From Bacteroidota bacterium (GTDB lineage: Bacteria > Bacteroidota > Bacteroidia > CAIKAF01), in contig JAEZEQ010000056.1 in the NCBI GenBank assembly GCA_023432985.1, positions 1 to 29,780 of the forward strand: a stretch of 29,780 bases of DNA, given 5' to 3'. Shown here in pieces: positions 1-8,351 of this stretch (the stretch's first letter is position 1; every line of letters starts with the position of its first letter). The notes under the pieces were generated by a model. The model saw only the letters and a program-made list of their open reading frames with translations. It was not told where the DNA came from and made no database searches. The position numbers and the translations under genes were made by a program.

Positions 1-545
1 GCGATTAGAGTACGTATAACAAAAGGCGAATTAAAAATTCCGCCTGCACTTTTCCATTTCACATTATAGAGTAAATATAAATCGGCCCAAGAGGTTTTAT
101 TTACACTGAAATATTGCCTGTAGCCCAAGCCTACATTAAAACTGTGTTCGAAACTTCGCGCATTATTATACACCGTCGGATCGGTCCACTTTTTCGGATA
201 ATTTAAGGCCTCATACTCGGCATGTATCATGGCTCCTCTGAAAAGGATAAGCTGATTAAAATATCGAATTCCGAATAAATTCGCCTTCTGCCCGAAATTA
301 TTTATATGCGTATATGGAAAACCCAATCCCACATTATAAAACTTGCTTACCTGATACCCAATTGTGGGCGCTATGCTAAAATATACCGGCTGTGAAAAAG
401 TTACGGCTAAACTTCCACCATAAAACACCTTGCGCTTGGCCCCTTTCGATTCTTCAAAATCTTCACGCACCGGATCAATCAACTGACTATAAGATTGAGC
501 AGAAAATAGTATACACGAAAAAATAATACAAAAAGCTCTTTTCAT
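1..545 (-). CDS. Secreted, probable outer-membrane beta-barrel protein (3' end cut by window edge)
   Basis: Reading the minus strand from the ATG at 545 gives 181 codons without a stop up to the window edge, so the C-terminus is missing. The protein starts with a clear signal peptide: MKRAF, then a hydrophobic stretch, then a likely cleavage after ...QSYSQ. The rest has alternating polar and aromatic residues with many Tyr, Phe, Gly and Asn (for example YQVSKFYNVGLGFPYTH), the texture of short amphipathic beta strands in outer-membrane barrels. No catalytic motif is visible. It is divergent from the DUF2723 gene at 667, with 121 bp between. A degenerate -7-like element TAGTTTTA lies at 565-572 on the minus strand. 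The family is not recognised; the barrel call is an inference from composition and the signal peptide. Confidence 0.7.
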   Translation of the reverse strand, partial: MKRAFCIIFSCILFSAQSYSQLIDPVREDFEESKGAKRKVFYGGSLAVTFSQPVYFSIAPTIGYQVSKFYNVGLGFPYTHINNFGQKANLFGIRYFNQLILFRGAMIHAEYEALNYPKKWTDPTVYNNARSFEHSFNVGLGYRQYFSVNKTSWADLYLLYNVKWKSAGGIFNSPFVIRTLI

Positions 546-666
546 AATTTTCGAAAGAATCGGGTAAAACTAATGATTCTTTGTCTATCTTGTCCCACTA
601 AACCTGTATTTTTCAAATTATTTTTACTTTCGCAACATACAAAATTTATAAAAAACAGACCGGAAC

Positions 667-3600
667 ATGTATAATTACCGCGTATTGAATAACTTAGGAG
701 GATGGCTTGTGTTTTTAGCAGCCTTCATAACCTATTTTCTTACCATGGAACCCACTTCCAGTTTTTGGGATTGTGGAGAGTTCATCGCAGCCTCTTATAA
801 ACTGCAAGTTGGGCACCCCCCGGGAGCACCTTTGTACTTGATGATAGGCCGGGTATTTTCATTTTTAGCCGGAGGAGATCCGGTAAAAGCTGCCTATTGG
901 ATTAACATGGTGTCCGTGGTTTCGAGCGCACTCACAATTGCCTTTTTATTTTGGACGATTACGCTGATTGCCCGCAAATTAATTCGCCTTAAAAGCGGCC
1001 AAAGCAATCCGCAAGACTATACGCCCCTTCAAACCTGGAGTATTTTTGCAGCTGCGCTTATCGGCTCTTTGGCTTATACCTGGAGCGACACTTTTTGGTT
1101 TTCTGCCGTAGAAGCCGAAGTATATGCCACCTCATCATTGTTTACCGCCGTGGTTTTTTGGGCCATGCTGCGCTGGGAAGCCGAAGCCGATCAACCCCAC
1201 GCAGATCGCTGGCTCATCCTTATCGCTTATTTGATGGGACTTTCTATCGGAGTCCACCTCCTCAACCTCCTTACCATTCCCGCTTTGGCATTTATATACT
1301 ATTTCCGCAGATATAAAAGTACGACCTGGGGTGTCTTGGCAACTTTTGTCATCGGAGTATTCTTCCTCTATTTTATCCAATATGGTATCATCCCCGGATA
1401 TGTAAGAGCCTCCGCTGTTTTAGAATCTCTTTTTGTAAACAAATTAGGACTGGATGTGTTTACCGGTCTGGCATTCTTTACGGTCTATATTTTTGCCAGT
1501 CTGACCATAGGCCTTTTTTATGCGTCTAAAAATAAAATCCCACTTGCCGTTTATGCCAATTTGAGCTTCCTGTCGGCCTTTATTCTCACAGGCAAAATAT
1601 CTCTTTCATTGGTGGCGGTTGCGCTTTTTGTTGTCATTTACTTTTATTTCGGAAAAAACAGTTTCAAAAGTTTTATCTATGCTGCCACAGGTATCATTCC
1701 GGGTTATATCATCTGGAAGGGACTCATGGCCGATAAAAGCAATGATCTATTTGCCGACAAGCAAAACAAATACACAACCATGCATTTTGTATTGATGTCG
1801 ACCATAGTTATCCTTCTCGGATTTTCCAGCTATTCTATGATTATCATTCGATCGAATGCCAATGTGCCTATGGACGAAAATAATCCGGCCGACGTATATT
1901 CGCTCTTGTCTTATCTCAATCGCGAACAATACGGAAGTCAGCCCCTCTTCTACGGCCCATACTATAATGCACAAGTAGATCCTAAAGAAAATTATAAAGA
2001 CAAAGGTCCCGTTATGGCTTTGGCCTATTCGATTTACGATGCAAACGGAACACGTATTACCTATTTCTCAGATAACCTGGAAGCTCAGGAATTCCTGAAT
2101 TCAGATGCCAATAAAGGCTATACTTTAAAGGTAGAATATATAGAAATCGACCGCAAAAAAGAACCGAATTATGTAAAAAATACCACCCTGTTCCCCCGTA
2201 TGTGGAGCGGACAGGATCAAAGACATGTGTCGGGCTATAAATCCTGGGGTAATGTAAAAGGAAATCCCGATTTTATTGAAAACATCACCTTCTTTTTACG
2301 CTACCATGTAAACCACATGTATATACGTTATTTATACTGGAATTTCGTAGGTCGCCAAAGCGACGAACAAAATGCCGATGGAAATAACCTAAACGGAAAC
2401 TGGCAAAGCGGAATCGGATTTATTGACGGCATTTTTACCGGCGCAAAATCCACCAACCTGCCCGAAGATATGGCTTCGAATAAAGGCCGTAATCACTATT
2501 TCTTCCTGCCTTTACTTTTAGGAATTTTAGGCGCGGTTTACCATTACCGTGAAAGCAAACGTTCTTTCCTAATTGTAGCCATGTTGTTTTTCTTAACCGG
2601 ACTCGCCATTGTAATTTATCTGAATCAAGTTCCCTACCAACCGCGCGAACGAGATTATGCCTATGCCGGATCTTTCTATGCATTCGCCATTTGGATCGGA
2701 TTGGGTCTAATGGGATTATTCAACTGGTTAGGCGCTAAAACGAAAAAAGAAGGACTCCCTCTTTTGGCAGGTACTACCCTCGTGACAGCACTCGCTGTGC
2801 CTGTATTACTTGTATCTCAAAACTGGGACGACCACAATCGCCAAAACAGATATACCGCACCCGATTTTGCGTTTAATTATTTGAACTCAACCGATAAAGA
2901 TGCCATTCTGTTTACCAATGGAGATAATGATACCTTCCCGCTTTGGTTCCTTCAGGAAGTGGAAGGCGTACGCACCGATGTGCGTGTGGTTAACCTGTCG
3001 CTTTTGAATACCGATTGGTATATAGATCAAATGAAAAGAGCTGCATACGACGGAAAATCCGTTGAGTTCGACATGCGTCAGGATCAATACCGTGCAGGAT
3101 CAAGAGAACAAATAATTATGGATAGAGAAAATCCGAATTATTATACCCTGGATCAGCATTTCGACTGGATTTTGAAAGATGATGGATCGAATCAGATGAA
3201 TTTGGGCGGAGGTGCTAAATTGTACTACCTGCGTTCGAATAAATTTATTATCCCCATTGATAGCGCTAAAGTTGCCGCAAACGGAAGTGTGCCCAAAGGA
3301 ATGGAGCATAGAATTTTAAAAGAAATTCGATTCGAAATCAAACGCCCATATATTATGAAAAGCGATTTGATGATATTAAACCTTTTGAAAAACTTCAACT
3401 GGGAAAGACCTATCTACTTCGCGGTGACTATAGGACAGGATTTTATGGGACTGGAAGAATATTTCCAACTCGAAGGATTGGCCTACAGATTTGTCCCTTA
3501 TAAAGCCGATGCTCAAAAACCGGATATTGGAGAAGTAAACAGCGACGCTATGTATACCAATTTGATGACCAAATTCAAATGGGGTAATATGGAAAAAGAC

Positions 3601-4035
3601 GATGTATATCTCGACGAAACAAATCGAAATATGATCTATAATATGCGTAATAATTTCGCTCGTCTGGCCAATCAACTTATTAAAGAAAATAAGAAAGAAA
3701 GAGCCATTGAAGTACTCGATTATGCCGCAGCCATTATGCCCGATCATAAAATCCCTTTCAATGAATACAATATCTATATGGTAGATGCCTATTTTGAAGC
3801 AGGAGCCTATGAAAAAGGCGAAGCCATGCTCAATAGAATGAAGGAAAGAGTGGAGCAGGAAATTGTTTATTTGAACCAATTTAGCGGACAAAGAGCAAAA
3901 AATCTTTCCTACGAAAAAGAAAGAGCCATGGGCAAACAAAGTGTATACGGACAGCTCACTCAGAAATTGGATTATCTGAAAACGCTTAAAAATAATCCTA
4001 TGCAATTGGAAGATGCTGCGGCACCTAACCCATAA
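667..4035 (+). CDS. DUF2723 family large integral membrane protein (GT-C glycosyltransferase-like)
   Basis: A 1122-aa protein whose N-terminus matches the Bacteroidota DUF2723 family, related to protein O-mannosyltransferase-like GT-C enzymes. After the first membrane helix (about 11-27) comes the family signature SSFWDCGEF (D35, E38) followed by GHPPGAP (50-55); GT-C enzymes carry their catalytic acidic residue in this first outer loop. About ten hydrophobic segments fill residues 10-410, a soluble stretch follows, further helices lie near 610-720, and the last 400 residues are soluble. Near 740 the motif TNGDNDTFPLWFLQ is also typical of the family. The extreme C-terminus is helical and TPR-like, ending in a charged tail. 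The transferred sugar and acceptor are unknown. It is transcribed alone, ends in a strong terminator, and no perfect -7 promoter was found (TACTTTCG at 625-632 is one mismatch away). Confidence 0.88.
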   Translation: MYNYRVLNNLGGWLVFLAAFITYFLTMEPTSSFWDCGEFIAASYKLQVGHPPGAPLYLMIGRVFSFLAGGDPVKAAYWINMVSVVSSALTIAFLFWTITLIARKLIRLKSGQSNPQDYTPLQTWSIFAAALIGSLAYTWSDTFWFSAVEAEVYATSSLFTAVVFWAMLRWEAEADQPHADRWLILIAYLMGLSIGVHLLNLLTIPALAFIYYFRRYKSTTWGVLATFVIGVFFLYFIQYGIIPGYVRASAVLESLFVNKLGLDVFTGLAFFTVYIFASLTIGLFYASKNKIPLAVYANLSFLSAFILTGKISLSLVAVALFVVIYFYFGKNSFKSFIYAATGIIPGYIIWKGLMADKSNDLFADKQNKYTTMHFVLMSTIVILLGFSSYSMIIIRSNANVPMDENNPADVYSLLSYLNREQYGSQPLFYGPYYNAQVDPKENYKDKGPVMALAYSIYDANGTRITYFSDNLEAQEFLNSDANKGYTLKVEYIEIDRKKEPNYVKNTTLFPRMWSGQDQRHVSGYKSWGNVKGNPDFIENITFFLRYHVNHMYIRYLYWNFVGRQSDEQNADGNNLNGNWQSGIGFIDGIFTGAKSTNLPEDMASNKGRNHYFFLPLLLGILGAVYHYRESKRSFLIVAMLFFLTGLAIVIYLNQVPYQPRERDYAYAGSFYAFAIWIGLGLMGLFNWLGAKTKKEGLPLLAGTTLVTALAVPVLLVSQNWDDHNRQNRYTAPDFAFNYLNSTDKDAILFTNGDNDTFPLWFLQEVEGVRTDVRVVNLSLLNTDWYIDQMKRAAYDGKSVEFDMRQDQYRAGSREQIIMDRENPNYYTLDQHFDWILKDDGSNQMNLGGGAKLYYLRSNKFIIPIDSAKVAANGSVPKGMEHRILKEIRFEIKRPYIMKSDLMILNLLKNFNWERPIYFAVTIGQDFMGLEEYFQLEGLAYRFVPYKADAQKPDIGEVNSDAMYTNLMTKFKWGNMEKDDVYLDETNRNMIYNMRNNFARLANQLIKENKKERAIEVLDYAAAIMPDHKIPFNEYNIYMVDAYFEAGAYEKGEAMLNRMKERVEQEIVYLNQFSGQRAKNLSYEKERAMGKQSVYGQLTQKLDYLKTLKNNPMQLEDAAAPNP

Positions 4036-4042
4036 AACAATA

Positions 4043-4075
4043 AAAGCCGAGTCAACAGATTCGGCTTTTTTCTTT
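4043..4075 (+). terminator. Intrinsic terminator of the DUF2723 gene
   Basis: An 8-bp stem (AAAGCCGA at 4043-4050 with TCGGCTTT at 4061-4068) with a 10-nt loop is followed by a T-run, starting 8 nt after the stop codon at 4035. Confidence 0.85.
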
Positions 4076-4087
4076 TATAAACATGAA

Positions 4088-4120
4088 AAAAATCCCGAAT
4101 ATCAGATATTCGGGATTTTT
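4088..4120 (-). terminator. Bidirectional intrinsic terminator of glutamine synthetase
   Basis: A perfect 15-bp stem (4088-4102 with 4106-4120) closes on a 3-nt loop and is flanked by A-run and T-run, so it can terminate on both strands. On the minus strand it begins 5 nt after the glutamine synthetase stop (4125-4127). It backs up the plus-strand terminator at 4043-4075. Confidence 0.85.
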
Positions 4121-4124
4121 AATA

Positions 4125-6305
4125 TTAGCGTACAAACATCAATTCTCTGTATTTAGGAAGCGGCCAATCGGCATCGTCTACCAAGAGTTCCAGCTTGTCA
4201 ACATGATAGCGAATGGACTGAAAATAGCGTTCCTTCACATCCTGACAATACATAAATGCTTTTTTCTCTTCATCATTTTCGGCATTGGCTTTCTTTCTTG
4301 CCTCCGTCATTTCTTCCACCAAAATGCGCACCCGGTTAATATGTTCGGTTATTTCCTTCACCATATTCAACACCGTTTCATCCTTCAAACCCAATTCATT
4401 TTTCATTTTCAGATTAAGCAATAGACCATTTTGATATTTTATGGAAGCCGGAATAACATGATTCAGAGCCAGGTCGCCAATAACGCGACTTTCAATCTGT
4501 ACCTTTAAAATATATTCTTCGAGCATAATCATATGGCGGGCAAATACCTCTTTTTCGGTATAAACCTGTTGCTCTACAAATACTTTGATCGCTTTTTTGT
4601 CGGATAAACAAGCCAAAGCCTCAGGCGTTGTTTTATGATTACTCAAGCCTCTTTTCTTTGCTTCTTTCACCCATTCATCGCTATAATTATCGCCTTCGAA
4701 AATAATATTTTTTGCTTCTTTCAGGGTTTTGCGCAATACGTCAATTATAGCCACTTCCTTTTTCTTTCCCTTATGTATAAGCGCCATTACTTCGGCGTGG
4801 AAATGCTGTAATTGAGATGCCATAATCGTATTCAACACCGTCATGGGACGTGCACAGTTTGCGCTGGACCCTACGGCTCTTAGTTCGAATTTATTTCCCG
4901 TAAAAGCGAATGGACTGGTTCGGTTGCGATCGGTATTATCCAAAATAATCTCGGGAATCTTGTTAATTCCCAATTTCATATACATATTATCGCCTTTACC
5001 CAATTGTACATTTCCGCTTTTTTCTAAATTCTGCAATACCTTATTCATTTGCGTTCCCACAAAAATGGAAATAATGGCCGGCGGGGCTTCATGCGCACCC
5101 AGCCTGTAGTCATTCGAAGCAGAAGCAATACTGGCCCGAATCAAATCGGCATGTTTATGGACAGCGGCAAGCGTATTGATAAAAAAGGTAAGGAATTGCA
5201 AATTGTCCTTGGGACGTTTGGCGGGAGCGAGCAAATTGCGGCCCGTATTGGTAATCAATGCCCAGTTATTGTGTTTTCCCGACCCGTTTACCCTTGCAAA
5301 AGGTTTTTCATGAAACAATACGGCAAATCCGTGATTCATTGCAATACGTTCCATCACGTCCATCATCAACATATTGTGATCGGATGCTAAATTGGCTTCT
5401 TCATATTGTGGAGCCACTTCAAACTGTCCGGGAGCCACCTCATTATGGCGAGTTCTAACCGGGATTCCCAGTTTCAGACATTCTGTTTCGAAGTCGACCA
5501 TAAAAGCCGTAATTCGACGTGGAATAGAGCCAAAATAATGATCGTGCAATTGTTGTCCCCGCGCCGGAATATGTCCGAAAACTGTCTTACCCACCATCAT
5601 TAAATCCGGACGGGTTTGATACAAAGCTCGGTCGACTAAAAAATATTCTTGTTCGGCCCCTAAAGATGCCGTCACCTTGGTAACATCCTTATCGAAAAGC
5701 TGACACACATCCACAGCTGCCTTATCTACCGCATTCAATGCTTTTAATAGAGGAGCCTTATGATCCAGCGCTTCTCCGGTATAAGAAACAAATATAGTAG
5801 GAATACAAAGCGTTTTCGTACCCGCAATTTCGTATATAAATGCAGGAGAAGATGCGTCCCAGGCACTATAACCACGGGCTTCGAAAGTGGTACGTATTCC
5901 ACCGCTCGGGAAAGATGAAGCGTCGGGCTCCTGTTGCACCAAGGCACTGCCTCTGAATCGTTCAACAGCCAAACTATCGCTAAGTTCGAAAAATGAATCG
6001 TGCTTCTCGGCCGTACTTCCTCTCAAAGGATGAAACCAGTGCGTATAATGCGTGGCCCCTTTTTGCATGGCCCAGGTTTTCATCGCCGTTGCCACTGCAT
6101 CTGCCGTTTCATGACTGATTTTTTCGTTCACCGCAATACTCGCCTCCAAATTTGCCCAAGCCTCTGAAGATAAACTCAATCGCAATTTATCCATGCTAAA
6201 GACATTCTCTCCAAAATAATCGGAAATATGCTGACCCGGACGTTGCACTTTAATCGCTTCACGACTTTGTGCCAAACTTAGTGCTTCAAAACGCTGTATT
6301 GCCAT
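4125..6305 (-). CDS. glnN: Glutamine synthetase type III
   Basis: ATP-dependent synthesis of glutamine from glutamate and ammonia, in the cytoplasm. The predicted 726 aa fits GSIII enzymes (about 700-730 aa), far longer than type I or II. Recognisable family stretches include the N-terminal GSIII region with THWFHPLRGSTAEKHDSF, the acidic LGAEQEYFLVD block, RTRHNEVAPGQFEVAP, and HEKPFARVNGSGKHNNW followed by the catalytic core. The start is taken at MAIQRFE (6305) rather than the further upstream ATG at 6371, because a perfect promoter element (6335-6342) lies between them and conserved sequence begins here. It is a single-gene unit between its own promoter and a bidirectional terminator. Nitrogen control is likely from family knowledge, but no specific operator is visible. 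Confidence 0.95.
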   Translation of the reverse strand: MAIQRFEALSLAQSREAIKVQRPGQHISDYFGENVFSMDKLRLSLSSEAWANLEASIAVNEKISHETADAVATAMKTWAMQKGATHYTHWFHPLRGSTAEKHDSFFELSDSLAVERFRGSALVQQEPDASSFPSGGIRTTFEARGYSAWDASSPAFIYEIAGTKTLCIPTIFVSYTGEALDHKAPLLKALNAVDKAAVDVCQLFDKDVTKVTASLGAEQEYFLVDRALYQTRPDLMMVGKTVFGHIPARGQQLHDHYFGSIPRRITAFMVDFETECLKLGIPVRTRHNEVAPGQFEVAPQYEEANLASDHNMLMMDVMERIAMNHGFAVLFHEKPFARVNGSGKHNNWALITNTGRNLLAPAKRPKDNLQFLTFFINTLAAVHKHADLIRASIASASNDYRLGAHEAPPAIISIFVGTQMNKVLQNLEKSGNVQLGKGDNMYMKLGINKIPEIILDNTDRNRTSPFAFTGNKFELRAVGSSANCARPMTVLNTIMASQLQHFHAEVMALIHKGKKKEVAIIDVLRKTLKEAKNIIFEGDNYSDEWVKEAKKRGLSNHKTTPEALACLSDKKAIKVFVEQQVYTEKEVFARHMIMLEEYILKVQIESRVIGDLALNHVIPASIKYQNGLLLNLKMKNELGLKDETVLNMVKEITEHINRVRILVEEMTEARKKANAENDEEKKAFMYCQDVKERYFQSIRYHVDKLELLVDDADWPLPKYRELMFVR

Positions 6306-6334
6306 TTTTTTGATTTTAGGTTTAAATTTTAAGG

Positions 6335-6366
6335 CAAATGTATTAAAAAACACAAAATACAAACAA
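6335..6366 (-). promoter_or_regulatory. Bacteroidota-type promoter of glnN
   Basis: On the minus strand a perfect -7 element TACATTTG (6335-6342) is preceded by TTG (6364-6366) 21 nt upstream; an overlapping TTTG sits at 6360-6363. The expected RNA start leaves a leader of about 25 nt before the ATG at 6305. Confidence 0.7.
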
Positions 6367-6516
6367 TTCAACCCTTAATTTCAACCCTATTTTTTGATTT
6401 TTCTTCATTTTTTTCAAAAACACCTTTAAATTCAAACCCAACAAGATTCGATTTTTTACAAAAAATATTAACGACTCTTTTACCAAAAGTCACTTTTTTT
6501 TTAGCAATCTACTCCT

Positions 6517-6524
6517 TACCTTTG
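6517..6524 (+). promoter_or_regulatory. -7 promoter element TACCTTTG of the lipoprotein gene
   Basis: A perfect TAnnTTTG match ends 6 nt before the ATG at 6531. No TTG is seen at the -33 position; the region there is a T-run. Its position rules out the in-frame TTG at 6522 as start codon and makes the leader extremely short or absent. Confidence 0.6.
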
Positions 6525-6530
6525 AGTTCT

Positions 6531-7586
6531 ATGTGCAAACCGATGAAAATCTTTTTCTTGCTCTCCGGACTTACGCTTCTTCTATTGCCTTCCTGCGCAA
6601 TCAAAAGAACAATTACGGTAGACCAGCTGAAGCCGGCCAAAAACACGTTTCCCGCCTATGAATACGTAGCCACCACGAATCGTAGTTTGCTCGACTCTGC
6701 ATCTTTCTATAAGGTATATCCGCCCAATTTGCTGACTTCCAAATTTCGCGAAATTCCCAATTTCATCGGCAATGACGTATTGAATAGTTTTTACGACGAA
6801 ATGCAAGGATTGCAACGCATACGCTTAAGCGAAATTAAGCCTCTCCCCACTACTTACCGCACCCAGTATATTCCCTCCGCGCTCGATACGCAAGTGCTTG
6901 CAAATATTCATGCCGAGAATCCCGCACTTCAGGCCATCCTGGTTTTGGAGGGTGTGAAATATGAAATCTATACCTACGGCAATGTTTACAAAGATCAATT
7001 ATTGCTCAGCAACGGGAAATATTTAGACATTCCGGTTTTTAATTCCAACCACTCCTACCGTATTCTCACTTTTTGGAGAATGTATGATTTAGCGTCGAGA
7101 AAGGTGGTTATGGAGAAAGATTTTAGCGAAGAAATGCCTTTTTACTACGATGGATACAGCCGACAAGACGGTAAAGGCTATGGCGAGAATGAACAAGGCT
7201 GGCAAAGAGCCGCAAGTTATACCGGCAAAGCTTTTGCAAAGACTTTTTTACCGACCTGGCAAACCGTAGAAAGGGAAATTTTTCAGGGCGAATCACAGGT
7301 TTTACTTAGCACAGCCGATTTGGCAGAGTTGGGGAAATGGCTCGAAGCTGCTGAAAAATGGGAAATTTATCTGCATAAAAACAAACCCGGAAAAAGGGAA
7401 AAAGCAAGAATCTACTATAACCTTTCTGTAGCCTATGAGGTATTGGATATGCTTGCCTATGCACGCGAATTGTGCGAAAAAGCGTACGAACTTACCCAAA
7501 ACGGCAAATACTTGGATCGTGCGGCTCAATTGAAAATAAGAGAAAAAGAGGTAGAATTGCTGAACAAGCAGTTTTACGGCAAATAA
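6531..7586 (+). CDS. Lipoprotein with C-terminal TPR-like helices (DUF6340-like)
   Basis: A lipoprotein signal is plain: after MKIFF a hydrophobic run ends in LLPSC, a lipobox with the lipidated Cys, so the protein should be anchored to the inner or outer membrane. Start choice: ATG 6531 follows the -7 element by 6 nt; the in-frame ATG at 6543 gives a tidier signal peptide and is almost as likely. The mature part begins with TITVDQLKPA and a VATTNRS stretch that resembles the Bacteroidota DUF6340 family as I recall it. The last about 90 residues contain two helical hairpins of TPR type (YYNLSVAYEVLDMLAYAREL). It converges on the exonuclease gene with only 6 bp between stop codons and no hairpin. 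Function is unknown; TPR helices suggest a protein-protein role in the envelope. Confidence 0.8.
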   Translation: MCKPMKIFFLLSGLTLLLLPSCAIKRTITVDQLKPAKNTFPAYEYVATTNRSLLDSASFYKVYPPNLLTSKFREIPNFIGNDVLNSFYDEMQGLQRIRLSEIKPLPTTYRTQYIPSALDTQVLANIHAENPALQAILVLEGVKYEIYTYGNVYKDQLLLSNGKYLDIPVFNSNHSYRILTFWRMYDLASRKVVMEKDFSEEMPFYYDGYSRQDGKGYGENEQGWQRAASYTGKAFAKTFLPTWQTVEREIFQGESQVLLSTADLAELGKWLEAAEKWEIYLHKNKPGKREKARIYYNLSVAYEVLDMLAYARELCEKAYELTQNGKYLDRAAQLKIREKEVELLNKQFYGK

Positions 7587-7592
7587 TTATTT

Positions 7593-8306
7593 CTACAAAT
7601 AAACAAGCTCTATAGGTTCGGCTAAGCTAATCTGCTTCATACGCAAAAACACCTGTATAAGCGCATATACATCCTGATTGCAATACAAGGCAATTTTATT
7701 CAGATCATTCTCGATATAATAAACATCCTTCACCATACTTCCGTCCATCAGACTTTTGGGTGTTGGAATATGAAATAAATGTGCCAATAGATCAAGCGAT
7801 ACATAATGTTTATAATCGCCAAACTTCCATAATTCCAGGGTGTCGAAATGTTTAATTTCCCAAGGTTTCAAACCCCCAATATTCAACTGCTCGGGCAAAG
7901 GCAAACCGTGAATAATCAACCTGCGACACAAGTAGGGGAAATCGAACTCTTTCCCGTTGTGGGCACATAAATGCGTAAATCCGTATTCTTTATCGAACAG
8001 ATTCAATATCCGTTGCAAAAGGGCTTTTTCGTCCTTATCGGTAAAGGATTTAATTCTGCATTCCCATTTTCCGGATACCTTAACCATAAAGCCAAAAGAA
8101 ATGCATATAATTTTCCCGAATTCGGCATAAATTCCGGCACGATTGTAGAGGTTTTCCGGCTCAAAATCGGGTTTACCATAACTTAATTGCATGGCTTTCT
8201 TATCCCAACTCTGCCGTGATGCTTCGTCGAGTTGGTCATAGGACGGAAATTCGGGCACCGTTTCCATGTCCAAAAACAAAATATGCTTCAAAAAGCGTTC
8301 ATTCAT
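7593..8306 (-). CDS. Predicted 3'-5' exonuclease, PolB exonuclease-like
   Basis: A 237-aa DEDD-type 3'-5' exonuclease, the stand-alone family related to the proofreading domain of DNA polymerase B. Exo I is LDMET (D13, E15), Exo II is HNGKEFDFPYL (D122), and Exo III is YCNQD (Y208, D212), giving all four metal-binding acids and the Tyr of the DEDDy subclass. The domain fills the whole protein, with no polymerase part. It lies 45 nt downstream of the M28 peptidase gene on the same strand; no good promoter is seen between them, so read-through is plausible though the two functions are unrelated. The substrate (DNA or RNA) is unknown. Confidence 0.85.
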   Translation of the reverse strand: MNERFLKHILFLDMETVPEFPSYDQLDEASRQSWDKKAMQLSYGKPDFEPENLYNRAGIYAEFGKIICISFGFMVKVSGKWECRIKSFTDKDEKALLQRILNLFDKEYGFTHLCAHNGKEFDFPYLCRRLIIHGLPLPEQLNIGGLKPWEIKHFDTLELWKFGDYKHYVSLDLLAHLFHIPTPKSLMDGSMVKDVYYIENDLNKIALYCNQDVYALIQVFLRMKQISLAEPIELVYL

Positions 8307-8351
8307 GCCGGTGAAGGTATAAATTATGCAACAATCAGTCGGGTTAAACGC

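Noticed and set aside
3376..4005. 209-aa open frame on the minus strand
   Set aside because: It lies wholly inside the DUF2723 gene, has Phe/Ile-rich composition of an antisense frame, and has no promoter or domain.
4083..4424. 113-aa plus-strand open frame beginning in the terminator hairpin
   Set aside because: Its start codon is inside the bidirectional terminator and the rest is antisense to glnN.
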